A DNA stretch of 64,000 nt, taken from contig JAZBQD010000030.1 of assembly GCA_036583965.1 (NCBI GenBank), positions 51,709,551 to 51,773,550 on the forward strand, read 5' to 3'. Shown here piece by piece: positions 53,180-64,000 of the stretch (its first letter is position 1; every line of letters begins with the position of its first letter). The notes below the pieces were generated by a model, which did no database searches, was not told the origin of the DNA, and saw only the letters and a list, made by a program, of their open reading frames with translations. The position numbers were made by a program, and so were the translations under genes. This DNA is from Prunella strophiata (Eukaryota > Chordata > Aves > Passeriformes > Prunellidae).

Positions 53180-54230
53180 GCAGTTTGAATACTGTTCTTG
53201 AGCTCCAAGGCCAGGCCAGCACTGTTTGAGTTGGGTCCACAAGCTCCAGAGATGCCCCTCAGGTCACTAGACACACACCACCCTGCAGCTGGCCTGGCTT
53301 CCCTCCTGGAGCACAGCGGGACCTGATCAGCTCTCAGACACTGCCAGTGCACGGGGGCTGTGACCTGAACAGTGATGTGAGTGCTGCACTGCAGCCCAGC
53401 TGAGAGGTGATTTTTACTGCATGACCCTGAGAGGCTGGGTTTCATGCTGTGGTATGTCCAAGGGAACATGGGATGACAGGAAGATACAAAAAGCCTGGTG
53501 GGAGAGTGTTGGAGACAGAGGCCAAAGCTTGACGTAGCCTCTTCCATAGTGGGAACAGTCCTAGGGGTGAAGGGCACCACCAGGAAGTGTCCTGGTGAAA
53601 GCTGCTTGAAGTGGTCCAAAACAGAGACAACAAGCAATCAAACAATCCAGTGTCTGAACCTGCTCCCTGTCCCACTTCCCTTTACTGCTGAAGATGTATT
53701 CTGACACAGGATTTGTGCCTTGGAAGGCTGCAAGGCTTTCCAAAACAAGCAGTCAGATTCCTCCACAGCTATCTCCCAACCCATTAGTTCCTGAGCTCAG
53801 GGGGACACAATCCTTGCCAGCTACTGAGGCAACATGGCCCACAAGCCTGCACTGACTTCTAGAACAGAAAGTGCTCAGTGAAACTGTCTGGGTGAAGGCT
53901 GCAAATAAATGTGTCTCTCTTCTCATGCAGGGAATGAATTCAGTGCTGCTCATTGCCCTGAGCTGCTGTGGAAACCCGAGGAATTAAGAGAGATTCAACA
54001 AGAAATCTGACAAATTGAGGGAGGATGAACCCATTGGTAGCACAATGTAGCAGTTGGTCACACAGTGATCTGAGCAGTTTTTGGCTCAGGAAGTCTGAAC
54101 TCTGTGTAAATTTAGCAATGTGCACTATGCCAAATCCTGGAAGCTGGGAAAGAATGCCACAGGGAGGATTGCTCTGTACCCAAATGACACCTGGGCTCAG
54201 ATGAGAGACAAGTCGCTATCCAAACAGAGA
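53180..54230. other. Intergenic, no gene seen
   Basis: No gene or clear repeat is recognised. Open frames here overlap each other on opposite strands. Confidence 0.5.
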
Positions 54231-54239
54231 GAAGTTTGA

Positions 54240-55080
54240 GGATTTTTTTGGGGAAGAGTCAACATGGTTTTATAAAAGGAAATCACACCTCTTAAATCTA
54301 TTTGGGGCTTCAGAAGGCATCAACAAAGAGGTGTAGAGCTAAGAACAGTTTTCCAAAGCCCTTCATCAAAGCCTTTACAAGAAATCCTGCTGTGATGGTT
54401 TAAGAGGTAAGGTTATGTGAATACAGGGCTGATTAAAAGGCAGGAAACAGAAGGTAGAAATAAATAGCCAGCTCTGACAGTGGAAGGAGGTTGGCAGTGG
54501 AGTCATGCAGGGATTTGTACTCAAGCTTACATTGCTCAGCATGACTTAAACCTGGAAAAAGGGGGGCTTTGTGGGATAGGAGTTTGTTGAGGTTATTAAG
54601 CATCCAAGACAGTAAAGATGATGAACAACTGGGGAATCTACAGAAAAAATCTCACAATGACTAGCAATTGGGCAATAAAAAGGCAGACGAAGTTCAATGT
54701 AGCTAATTCTAAAATTGACTACATTTAAAAATTATCTTATTTTACATACATGATAGTAGGATCTCAACTGGCTTTTTCTGCTTGGGAATTGGACTTTAGG
54801 GCTATGTAAATATCTATGAAAAGGGTAGCTCAGTGCTCAGCTGCAGCCAAAGTAGCAAATTCCATTACTGGGAGAGAAACAGAGAATAAAATGGAAAACA
54901 CCTTCAAGCTGTTCTGTGCACTCGTACAGTGCATCTAAATCTCAAAAATTATATGTATTTATGGACCCTCTAGTTCAAAAAACACACAACACAGAAAGGT
55001 AACAGAGGGGTAACAAGAATGAACAAAAGCATGGAATGGTTTTCCTATGAAGAATGAGTTACTGGGTTAAGACTTCCCAT
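54240..55080 (+). mobile_element. Old CR1-type LINE fragment
   Basis: The segment follows the order of a CR1 reverse transcriptase 3' half: AGTCAACATGGTTTTATAAA, then CAAAGCC..TTCATCAAAGCC, GCTCAGTGCTCAGCTGCAG and, near the end, GGGTAACAAGAATGAACAAA with AGTTACTGGGTTAAGACTTC. It is heavily degraded with stops and indels. It resembles the older CR1/L3-like copies shared by reptiles more than young avian CR1. Confidence 0.6.
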
Positions 55081-55739
55081 CTTGATAGGAAAAACAATAA
55101 TCTGATTTCTGCAGTAGTTAACACATGCACTGTTTGAAGCTGTTTCCTAAGCCCTTTGTGAGGTGGGACTCTCTTCCCAGCACCTGGGTAGCTCCATTCT
55201 GTTGGGCAAATGGGATGGCCAGTGCCAAAGCTCAAGCTGCTGAACCTGAAAATCACTCCTGGAAGATCTCAGCACTCTTAGGATGCAAAACCAGATGATT
55301 TAGAGATATGATGAGGCAGCTGGGTCCAGAGCTTTCATGGCTGGATACAGATTCCTCATGGAAGGGTGGAAGAGTGTGATGAGGTTTGTGCTCTGAGCAA
55401 CTGAGTGGCACAAATTTGTGAATGCTTGTGGGGGAGCAGAGGGTGAGAAACTCAAGAGCTCAAGGGTCAGGAGAAGCTAACAAAAGGGATATTGTTGTGG
55501 GCATCTCCCACAACCCAAACAATCAATAAGGAAAGACAGATAGAACCTTCCTTAAGCGACTCAGGAATTATTCAGGACAGGCTAGAAAATTTCCTGTCTT
55601 CTGTAACTGGAAAAATCTGCCAACTGGAAAAACCTCTGCCTCCAGTCACAAGGTCATCACTCACAAGATGTTCTATTAGGCCTGCCATGTGTCTGTAACT
55701 AGCAAAGTTCTGAGGAGAAAATCACTAATCACTCTAGAA

Positions 55740-56560
55740 GACTGAGTCAGGGATGCAGAAAGCTGCACATACACAAGTCCATGGGGCTGGATGGGCTACC
55801 CACTGACAGTGCAGCAGACACTGGCCAATGTGATGGCCATGACTGAAAAAAAAGCAAATGCAAGCCCAGCACCTGGCATGGACTAACCTGGTATGACCAG
55901 CACAGGAGGAAGCATCTGCTGGCCAGGGAGCAGCTCTGAAGAAAGAGACCTTGGGGTCCCAGTAAACAGCAAGCTGAACATGATGAAGCAGGACAACCTT
56001 GCAGTGATAAGGCCAACAGGATACTGGATGGTTGAAGCAAGGGAGCTGTCAGCAGGTTGACAGAAATTCTTCCTAGCAGCTGAGCACTCGTCATCCACAT
56101 CCATACATCTGTGTAGAGTTTTGGGATTGTCAGTACAAGAGTGATATCGACAAACCTGAGAGAGTTCAGAGGGTCAGGGAGTGAGAAGACCATGGCTGCA
56201 GGAGCAACTGCAGTCTTCCAGCACCTAAAGTGGGACTATAGAGAAGACAGAGCCTGGGTTTCTCACAGGTGCTCAGTAAAACAAGAGAGAAAGATCACAA
56301 TTTTGGACATGGGAAATTCTCACTGCAGATCAGGAAGGAATTCTTCACCATTACAGCTGGGTTAGCACAGGCACACATTGCCCAGAGACACCATGAAATT
56401 GCCACCTTTAGATACTTTCAAGTATGACCCAGCAGGGTCCTGAACAACTTGATTTAACTCCAAAGCTCAAGGCTTCAGAGGCTTCGTGCCTGTTTTTAGC
56501 AGATGCTTTGGACTACATGACCTCCAGAGGCCTCCTCCAACTCCTGATGCTTCTACAGCT
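55740..56560 (+). mobile_element. CR1 LINE fragment
   Basis: CR1 wording runs from ATGGGGCTGGATGGGCTACC through GAGACCTTGGGGTCCCAGT, AGGACAACCTTGCAGTGAT-like text, GAGCTGTCAGCAGGTTGACA and GCAGTCTTCCAGCACCTAAA to a 3' end CCTCCTCCAACTCCTGATGC. It is degenerate and not coding. Confidence 0.75.
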
Positions 56561-56569
56561 CTGTAAGTG

Positions 56570-59500
56570 CCATAAAAACCTTATATAAACCCCATAATGT
56601 TAAACCATAAAACCATAAAAACCAAACAAAGCCAAACCTACACAGCTTTGCATATACAATGTAATGCTGACATGCAGATGTGTCCCATGGGGGAATAAAG
56701 AAATGCATTATAGGTAACATCATACACTGATAAAAATAAGAGGAAATGATGATTATGAAGATCAATGTACATCAAACAAACCCAGATGGGATTTAAGCAT
56801 GCAAGATTACCAATATGTGTCACAGCTCCTATTTTATCACTCAGTTTTACAAGAAAAAATGATTTACACCACCACAGTGAGAATCAAAAGACCCAGTCTG
56901 CAGAGGCAAAACTGAGTCCAACAGAAAATGTTTTTGCTGTGTTTATTTTGTAATTATCCCACCAACACACACTGCCAGAAGCTGTAGAGCTTGTGGCACT
57001 GCAGTAATTTTGGAAGCCTAGTTAAAATACTCCATAAGTCTGCAATACTTCATAAATGAACACACAGAAAGTTACGTACAACTGACTTTTCATCTCTATT
57101 TATTTCACAGAAGCAGTGCTTTCTGGGGTGACAAAGAGAAAAAGTTCAGGAAAAACCTGCAGTTCTCAAAATACACTGTTGATAAGTTAACCAAATCAAT
57201 AAGTAAATGCCATGAAATTTGTGCATATTCAAGTCTCTGAAGAGATGAGCCTCGTCTTAAATAATGGGAAGAGAATTAATGATGCCTACCTTCAGTAAAA
57301 CACGCTTCATAATCTTTCTTTTTATAGACAGACAGTTTTCTGTACACTATCACCTCTGTTTTTCCTGACAGTAGGACACATTTTTTTACAAGATTTGGTT
57401 ACAAGCACCATCAATGTAAACAATTAAAACTTTAATCTCTAGTTAGATATCAGTAAACAGAACAGAGACAGAACCAGTGGGGACAGTACGAATGCAGAGT
57501 CTGTGGACACTCATTTGGCTCTCTTCCCATCAGGATTAATGTGGCGAAATCTGGAGCTGAGATGCTTGTGGAGCTGCTGGTTAACAACACACACAAACTT
57601 CATGACTGACACTTAAGCTGTTCTGTGCTTCCCTGTGGATCTCCAATACCAGAGCATCCTGCTGTAGCAGGCAACAGCCTCCAGATGTGATGGACTTCCT
57701 TCTAGGGGCATGCCTTAGCAGAAAAATGGTTCAGAGCCTCCTCTTCATTAAAAACCCCAATCAGCTTTTTGTCAGGAGTAGTTGGCATGATGCCAGGATC
57801 AGACAGCTACATCAGCTCAAACAAGATATTTATTTAATGTCCAGATCAAATGTTTCCTGTATTATTAAAATATTGTGAAAATACCATGATTATGGACAGA
57901 AGATGATGAAGCATAAACTTAAACCTGTGGATGCTGACTATCCTAGGCATCACTGTTTGTATGGTGAAATGCAAGCTGATAGAAAAAGTGGATAGTCTGA
58001 CTTCATAGTGTTTTATACATATTTTTGCAGGGTACAAATGATAACATGGGAATACAACTTTAGATAAATCAGGTTCACATGTTCCAGGGAGGGATTTGAT
58101 CTAAAGGTCACAGCAGTCAGAGGAAAGACTGCGTGGAGTCTGAAGGAGCACAGAGCAGGTAAACACACCATGACAAATTCTTCATTAGTGCTATTTTTGG
58201 TCCCAGAAAGAGAACAGTTTACCCAAAACTGCAGTAAGCCTAAACAGTTTTAGAGGGCAGGAGAAGGCTGATACTCTTCTGTGCTCTTTACCTTAATAGA
58301 CTTTCTTATTTATTCATTGTCTTTAGCACAAAAGATGAATTCTACCCCTGGTAAATGCTATGACAACATCTCACAGAGAGGAGACTTGGACTTCAGTTTG
58401 TTGCCATTTTCCTCTGTGAAGAAAATACCAGCAGAAGGAAAAAGCCTTGACTATCCCTTTGGCCTCTTCTGGACTCAGGCTGCAGTTCCTCCCCTAAAAA
58501 CTGCACTCATTTTCCTCTAGACTTTCTTCCAGTATAATTTGTAAAAACCATGTACTCACCTAAACAGGCCAGGGGAGCTGTTCCACTTTTTTAAACTATT
58601 ATTTCCAGTATGTGTGTGCTTTTTCCACCTTTTTTTTCTCCCTCCAAAGCAGAAATTCTTTTGATTAAAATTACCTGGCAATACAGAAAATATCTTTCTC
58701 TGAAAATGAGTTTTTATTCCACACACCACAATGCCACCATGGTAGGTCTTCAGCATTTACACCTGTATATAGGCTACATCCAGCATTATACACACACCTT
58801 TTAACATGGTCATTTCTCCAGTGGCTCGACCAGAGCTGTGATCAGTGACACTTGTCAGCCAAAAATACAACCTTTCAGAACATGTATAATAAAATTTGTT
58901 TATATGACTTAAATTCTAGTGAAGGTATTAGCAGCTTTTCACTTACTTTTTTTTTTTGAACACCAATTTCATTACAGCAAAACAGGTTATCAAAAATGCA
59001 TATTTTAAAAACATCTTCTGAAAGACAGAAAGTTTGACTTGTTTTCCCTTTGGGGAGAGGTATTCAAGAAGGATCAAGTTTCATCCAGAAAGAAGTATGC
59101 TTGCACTGGAAATACAAAGAATAAGTTTCTGCATTGATTATTTCTAACAGAAAAATAACAAACCCTTAAAAAACAGGGAGCTGTTTCTTATTTTGGTCTA
59201 ATGGTGTAGCACTGTATGCTGGGTTATCTTACTTGGTTTGTATCTCACAAAGATAAGCTGTATTGCCTGAGTTAGGAGTAGCAAACATGGTTTACTCTAC
59301 TCAGGTTATCACTGTTAGTACAAGTGGTTCAGACAAAAGCCCAGAGGGCTCCCTTCTAGCTGGAAAGGATGGGCTTTCTGGTTGAGGGGGCTGAGAATGT
59401 TCTCTAAGGTTTCCCTTTTGGCACTTTTTGCATCCTGGTCTGTCAAATTAAAAGATACAGTGGAATTTCCTCTTCCCTGGGGAAGGAGTGACACTTCTTC
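56570..59500. other. Intergenic, no gene seen
   Basis: This is unique-looking AT-rich sequence between two CR1 copies. I see no exon, RNA gene or clear repeat. Confidence 0.5.
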
Positions 59501-59509
59501 TGAAGAAGT

Positions 59510-61290
59510 TTCTATAAATACATTGGCAGCAAAAGGAGGGCCAAGGAGTCTCCATTCTTTGCTGGATGCACAGAGGAGCACAGTGTCAAGGGATGAGGAA
59601 AATGCTGAGGTATCTAATACCTTTTTTGCCTCAGTATTTGACACCAAAGACAGCTGCCCCCAGCATACCCAGCAATGACAGCTGGAAGTTAGGGATGAGC
59701 AACTGAGGGAAGTCCCCATAATCTGTGAGGAAAGGGTTAATGACCTTCTGTCCCAGTTAGACACACATCTATGTGCCCTGATGTGATGCACCTGAGAGTA
59801 TTGAGGGAGCTGGCAAAAGATCTTGCCAAACCCCTTTTCTAGCAGTTTTGGTTTACTGGAGAAGTCCCAGTTGACAGGAAATTAGCAAATGCGATGCCCA
59901 CCTACAAGAAGAGCTGGAAGGATGATCTGGGGAATTAAAGGCCTATCAGCCTGACCTTGGCACTGGGGAAAGCCATGGAGCAGATCATCCTGAGTGCCAT
60001 CACGTGGCATGTGCAGGACAAACAAGGGCTCAGGCCCAGCCAGCGTGAGTTTATGGAAAGCAGGACTGGCTTGACCAACCTGATCTCCTGCTATGACAAT
60101 ATGATCCACTTAGCAGATGAGGAAAGTCTGTGGATGTTGTCTACCCAGACTTTAGGAAAGCTTTTGAAACTGTCTCCCACTGTCTCCCAGCACTGTCCTG
60201 GAGAAACTGGTTGCTCTTTGCTTGGATGGGTGAACTCTTAACCAACTAAAACTGGCTGGATGGCCAGGCCCAGGGAGTGGTGGTGAATAGAACTAAATCC
60301 AGTAGGCTGTTGGTGACTGGTGGTGTTCTCCAGGGCTCAGCAGTGGTGCCAGCTCTGTGTCACATCTTCACTGATGATTTGGATGAGTGGATTGAGTAAG
60401 TTCATCCTCAGTAAGTTCACAGATGACACCAAGCTGGGTGGGACTGTTGATGTGCTGGAGGGCAGGAAGGCTCTCCAGAGGGATTGTGACAGCCTGGATC
60501 AATGGGCTGAGGACAGTTTTTTGGAGTTCAGTAAGGTGAACCAAGTGCTGGGTCCGGCACTTGGGTCAAAACAATCCCACACATTGCAACAGGCTGGGGG
60601 AAGAGTGGCTGGAAAAGGACCTGGGGTTGCTGGTCAATAGCCAGCTGAACATGATCCAGCATGTGCCCAGGTGGCCAAGAAGGCCAATGGCATCCTGGCC
60701 TGTATCAGCAATAGCGTGGCCAGCAGGACCTGGGCAGAGATTGACCCCTGTACTTGGCACTGGTGAAAGCTGCACAGTGAATACTTGTGCTCAGTTCTGG
60801 GCCCCTCAGTTCAGGAAGGACATCGAGGGGCTGGAGCATGTCCAGAGAAGGGCAACAGAGCTGGTGAAGGGTTTGGAGCAAAAGTCTGATAAGGAACAGC
60901 TGAGGGAACTGGGATTGTTTAGTTTGGAGGGAAGGAGGCTCAGGGATTACCTCACTGATCAGTACAACTACCAGAAAAGAGGTTGCAGTGAAGTGGGGGT
61001 TGGTCTCTTCTGCCATATCTTGAGTGCAACAGAGAGAAGAAACAGCCTTAACTTACACCAGGGAGGGTCAGATTAGATATCAGGAAAAAATTATTCACTG
61101 GAAGGGTGATCAGATCTTGGAATAAATTGTCCAGGGAGTTGGTGGGGTCTGTGTATGGAAGTGCTTAAGAGGTGTCAGGATGTGGCACTTGGGGATATTG
61201 TTTAGAGGTGATTATGTGAGTGCTAGTTTGTCACTTGAACTTAGATGATCTTGAAGACCTCTTCCAACCTTGATGTTTGTGTGATTCTGC
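59510..61290 (+). mobile_element. CR1 LINE, 3' 1.8 kb including part of ORF2
   Basis: This is the longest CR1 copy in the window. It starts within ORF2, upstream of the reverse transcriptase core (NTFFASVFDTKDSCPQHTQ). It continues with RT landmarks: a VDVVYPDFRKAFETVSH block at about 60130, a GVLQGS-like block at about 60320 and a KFTDDTKLGG block at about 60413, the catalytic F-A-D-D motif with Ala replaced by Thr. It then reads through CTGGAGCATGTCCAGAGAAG and GGAAGGAGGCTCAGGG to the 3' end CCTTCCAACCTTGATG-like tail. Frame shifts and stops break ORF2, so it is dead. Confidence 0.92.
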
Positions 61291-61831
61291 CCCACCTCAC
61301 CACTGCCAGCTCTCAAAGGTTGGAAGGGAAGTGTTTCCTCACAGGAAACTTCTTTCCTGTCCCTACTGGGGCTGTGCCTTTGGAACCTGTGAAAAGGAAA
61401 TAAGACCCTCTCCTTTTCTCATCTTTCCTGAGTTAAGCAAATTTCTCAGAAAAGTTAAACCAGTTTGTTTTCACAAATTAGTCTTCATTTTCTGCCAAAG
61501 TAAAATGGAATACTCTGTGCCTCTTCTGGCATTTCCTTTACCATCAGTCCAAGCGCTGGTAAGAAACATCCACCTTGTGCTGCTGTGCAAAAGCCTCTGT
61601 GCTGATCATATCCTCCAGTACAAAGACACAGGGTGCAATCTCAGACTGCTTTACTGTACCCAGTTTAGGAATTACAATCTCAAAGTGTTCTGAGTATTTT
61701 CTTCAAATATTTAACACATTTCTGCATCACCTTCTCCTCAGCAAGGAACTTTCTGTAGTCTCAGGGTGGACCCACTGCTGTCATTCACAAGTAGAATCCG
61801 TTTCCTCTGGAAGGTGTAAGTTAGAGAAACC

Positions 61832-62629
61832 TCAGATGTAAAATTCTTCTTCATTAACTGGTGAAGCCGGGCAAACATGATCATCCAGAGAACAGGGAGC
61901 TGCTCTCAAGGGCTGTTTGTGCTGCTCATAGAGAGAAACTGACATGAAAGAACTGGAAGACCATTCTGAAAGAGAAGGCAGTGAACCATCAACTGACTCA
62001 AAAGTATTGCACATGGCTGATACAGGCCTTCCACTGGTGGCTGCCTGTTTAGCCCTACTGACAGCTTGTTTCTGTGATGGAAGAGAGTCTTCCAACTCAC
62101 TGCAAAATCCATTAAGGGCAGAGTATGCAGAAACCACAGACAGGTCTGAGAAGGACAGCTTCATCCCTGTGTCCACATCAGTCTCTTGGGCATCCTCTAA
62201 GTCATCAATGTTAAGCTTGGGGCTGCATTTCCATGTTTTCAACCTGGTTGCAGGTGACCCAGTGTTTAAAAACTGAAATGGTTCACTGAAATGAAATGTC
62301 TCTGATGCTGAAGAGGAGTTCATTGTGGGCAAGCAGAACAGAGACTTGCTTCGTTGAAATGATCGAGAAATGCCGGAGGCACTCCTGGATCTGCGTGTGA
62401 AGTCTCCTAGATCACCGTGTCTCAAGTCCTGCTGGGAGAAACCAAGATAATGACCAAGGCCATTCGTGTGATGTATCTTTTTCTGACCCATTTCTTGTGG
62501 CTGCTCAGAGACAGATCGGTGGCTCTGAGGAAGGAAGGCTGGCAGAGTGGTGAAGTGGGAATCTGTTGACACAGATGGATACGGTTGCTTGTTCTGCTTT
62601 GCAGACTTCCTACACCAACTGTATGCTTG
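61832..62629 (-). CDS. FAM124A: FAM124A, last coding exon
   Basis: This exon encodes the C-terminal 265 residues of FAM124A, a vertebrate protein of unknown function; the human protein is about 546 residues. It follows CCAACTGCAG on the minus strand with QAYSWCRKSAKQNKQPYPSV, in phase 0, and ends EEEFYI then TGA at 61834-61832. The region is rich in Ser, Gln and acidic residues and looks largely disordered; the conserved FAM124 domain would be in upstream exons beyond the window. There are no stops or shifts. Position next to SERPINE3 and INTS6 in the same order as in human supports the call. No clear polyadenylation signal was found between the stop and the CR1 element. Confidence 0.88.
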   Translation of the reverse strand, partial: QAYSWCRKSAKQNKQPYPSVSTDSHFTTLPAFLPQSHRSVSEQPQEMGQKKIHHTNGLGHYLGFSQQDLRHGDLGDFTRRSRSASGISRSFQRSKSLFCLPTMNSSSASETFHFSEPFQFLNTGSPATRLKTWKCSPKLNIDDLEDAQETDVDTGMKLSFSDLSVVSAYSALNGFCSELEDSLPSQKQAVSRAKQAATSGRPVSAMCNTFESVDGSLPSLSEWSSSSFMSVSLYEQHKQPLRAAPCSLDDHVCPASPVNEEEFYI

Positions 62630-63540
62630 CTGCAGTTGGGAGAGGAAGAGAAGAAGATCACATTAATACAGAATTGGCAGTTTTACAACCCTAAGTCTCC
62701 ATTGCTGAGTTGTTACTGCAAATAATTATGAAGCAGACTTCAGTCAGTAGGCTTGCAGCAAATGTTTCACTGCAATAACAAAGACAAACCACCCTGCCAA
62801 AATCCCAAATATTTACACAAGGAGCCTCAAAGACAACAAGAATAAATGGTAGAGAAGCCTTGCCTTGTGGGCTGAATTACGCTAGCTTGAATTTCTCGCT
62901 TCCTATTGACTTACTCAGATTCATTCATGTTCTGTCTTCCAACATTGCTACCTTAGTGGACAGCTTAAGAAAAGAATAAATAAATGGAAGAAGTATATTA
63001 TATAATTATAATTTCTCACTTCTTCCTTTTTGTCCTCCTTTAAAACATCAGAAAGCCTTTAGCAAGCAAACTCATTCTGTCTTCTCAATGGAAATTTACT
63101 AATTCTTTCAACTCTTTCACATTTTCTTCCTTACCCAGTTAGCTCTATTAACCAGCTCACAGTGACATTACAGACACACATTTAGTTTGTTTGTAGATAC
63201 CTAGACTGAAGACCCAAACTCATGGTTATGATCCAAATCTGGACCTGAACCTCAGTCCCAGGGCAGGATTCAGTTGCCTACCCATCAGATACTCAAGCAC
63301 TTGAACAGGGAAAGCAGCTGTGACAAATGATGAGCCAACATCCTTCTCAAGAACGAGCAGGAGTGAGATGGCTTTCCTGTGGAACTAGACACTGATGTCT
63401 AGTTAACAGAACTGTGTTTGAGCAGTCGTAAGGTTTTTCACTTTTCCCCCTTATTTCAGTGAGGTTTTTAGAAATTAGCCTTTCAAAAAGTTTAATTTAA
63501 AGTCTTCTTAATGGAATTTATTGTGTAATACAAAATGCTT
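62630..63540 (-). other. FAM124A: FAM124A intron (part)
   Basis: This lies upstream of the last exon. No further FAM124A exon is recognised up to the window edge, so the penultimate exon should lie beyond 64000. Confidence 0.6.
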
Positions 63541-63549
63541 GACCTCTGC

Positions 63550-63790
63550 TCCAAAAGGGACAGGAATTAATCAGACAAAGTGCAAGATCATGCTCTTGAG
63601 AATAAACAACAATCTCAGGTATGGGACTTGTCAGTTGGAAACAGGAGAGGAGAAAGAACTGGGTGTCTTGATCTCTTTCTGCTATTAAAGCAACAAGGCT
63701 GTGACAACACAGTATTGGGCAGTCTCAAGTGAGTTGAAAAAGCACTGTGGACAGCACTGCTATGGCCTCATCTGGAATACTGCACGTGAT
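63550..63790 (+). mobile_element. CR1-like fragment
   Basis: TGCAAGATCATGCTCTTGAG, then CAACAATCTCAGGTATGGGA, GAGAAAGAACTGGGTGTC and GCTATGGCCTCATCTGGAAT keep the order of the CR1 region just downstream of the reverse transcriptase. It is strongly degraded and inside the FAM124A intron. Confidence 0.6.
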
Positions 63791-64000
63791 TCCAATCACA
63801 CATATGTGAAATAGAATAAATGTGAACTGAAAGTGATGGAGCCACAGGAAAGAAAAAAAAGAAGATGAACTATCCATTAAAAAAACAGAACCACAAACTA
63901 AATAAAAGGTTTCTAATAACAACAGGAAGAGAAGAATCTTCTGGGGTGAGTAATGGATAAAGACAGAGCTTGCTCATTTTACCAAACAGATTATATGACA

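Noticed and set aside
53134..53637. 167-codon minus-strand open frame ending in poly-Phe
   Set aside because: The Phe run is the A27 tract read backwards, and no motif supports it.
60561..61076. 171-codon open frame within the CR1 copy
   Set aside because: It is a remnant of the broken CR1 ORF2 3' region and not a separate gene.

Overview
The window is vertebrate nuclear DNA and most likely from a bird. It has spliced genes with short introns, CpG-poor background sequence, and several fragments of CR1 LINEs, one ending in the ATTCTATG-like 3' tail typical of avian CR1. Three protein-coding genes are recognisable, in the order INTS6, SERPINE3, FAM124A. From memory, the same genes are neighbours on human chromosome 13q14.3, so this looks like an old conserved block. 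The species cannot be named from the sequence alone.

Layout. Positions 1-19404 carry the 3' three quarters of INTS6 on the plus strand: 14 coding exons from 4771 to 19404, the first about 143 codons lying before the window, and a 3' UTR reaching about 19.9 kb or perhaps 20.4 kb. SERPINE3 lies tail-to-tail with it on the minus strand. Eight coding exons from 37275 down to 21405 join with consistent phases into an intact 398-residue secreted serpin. A gene-poor interval of about 24.5 kb follows. It holds a roughly 700 bp GGAA microsatellite (50.74-51.44 kb), a G16 run, A-tracts, a possible LTR remnant (45.8-46.6 kb), an isolated CpG-rich island (52.3-53.0 kb) and several CR1 copies, the largest at 59.5-61.3 kb. 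The last coding exon of FAM124A is at 61832-62629 on the minus strand. Its upstream exons are not seen and should lie beyond 64 kb.

The most notable observation is in INTS6. Ten exons in a row are cleanly open, then three separate single-base frame shifts, all of the same sign, fall within 1.1 kb (15429, about 16366 and about 16520). After that the last two exons are again clean. Read literally, the gene stops at 15453 and loses its C-terminal domain. With one base discounted at each site the exons in the window encode 744 residues, which with the missing 143 gives the human length I remember (887). A local consensus error is the likeliest cause, but a real lesion is not excluded by sequence alone. 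Other points are a GC-AG intron in INTS6, an inhibitory-type reactive loop with a predicted Arg-Ser bond in SERPINE3, and the orphan CpG island. I found no clearly new biological system.
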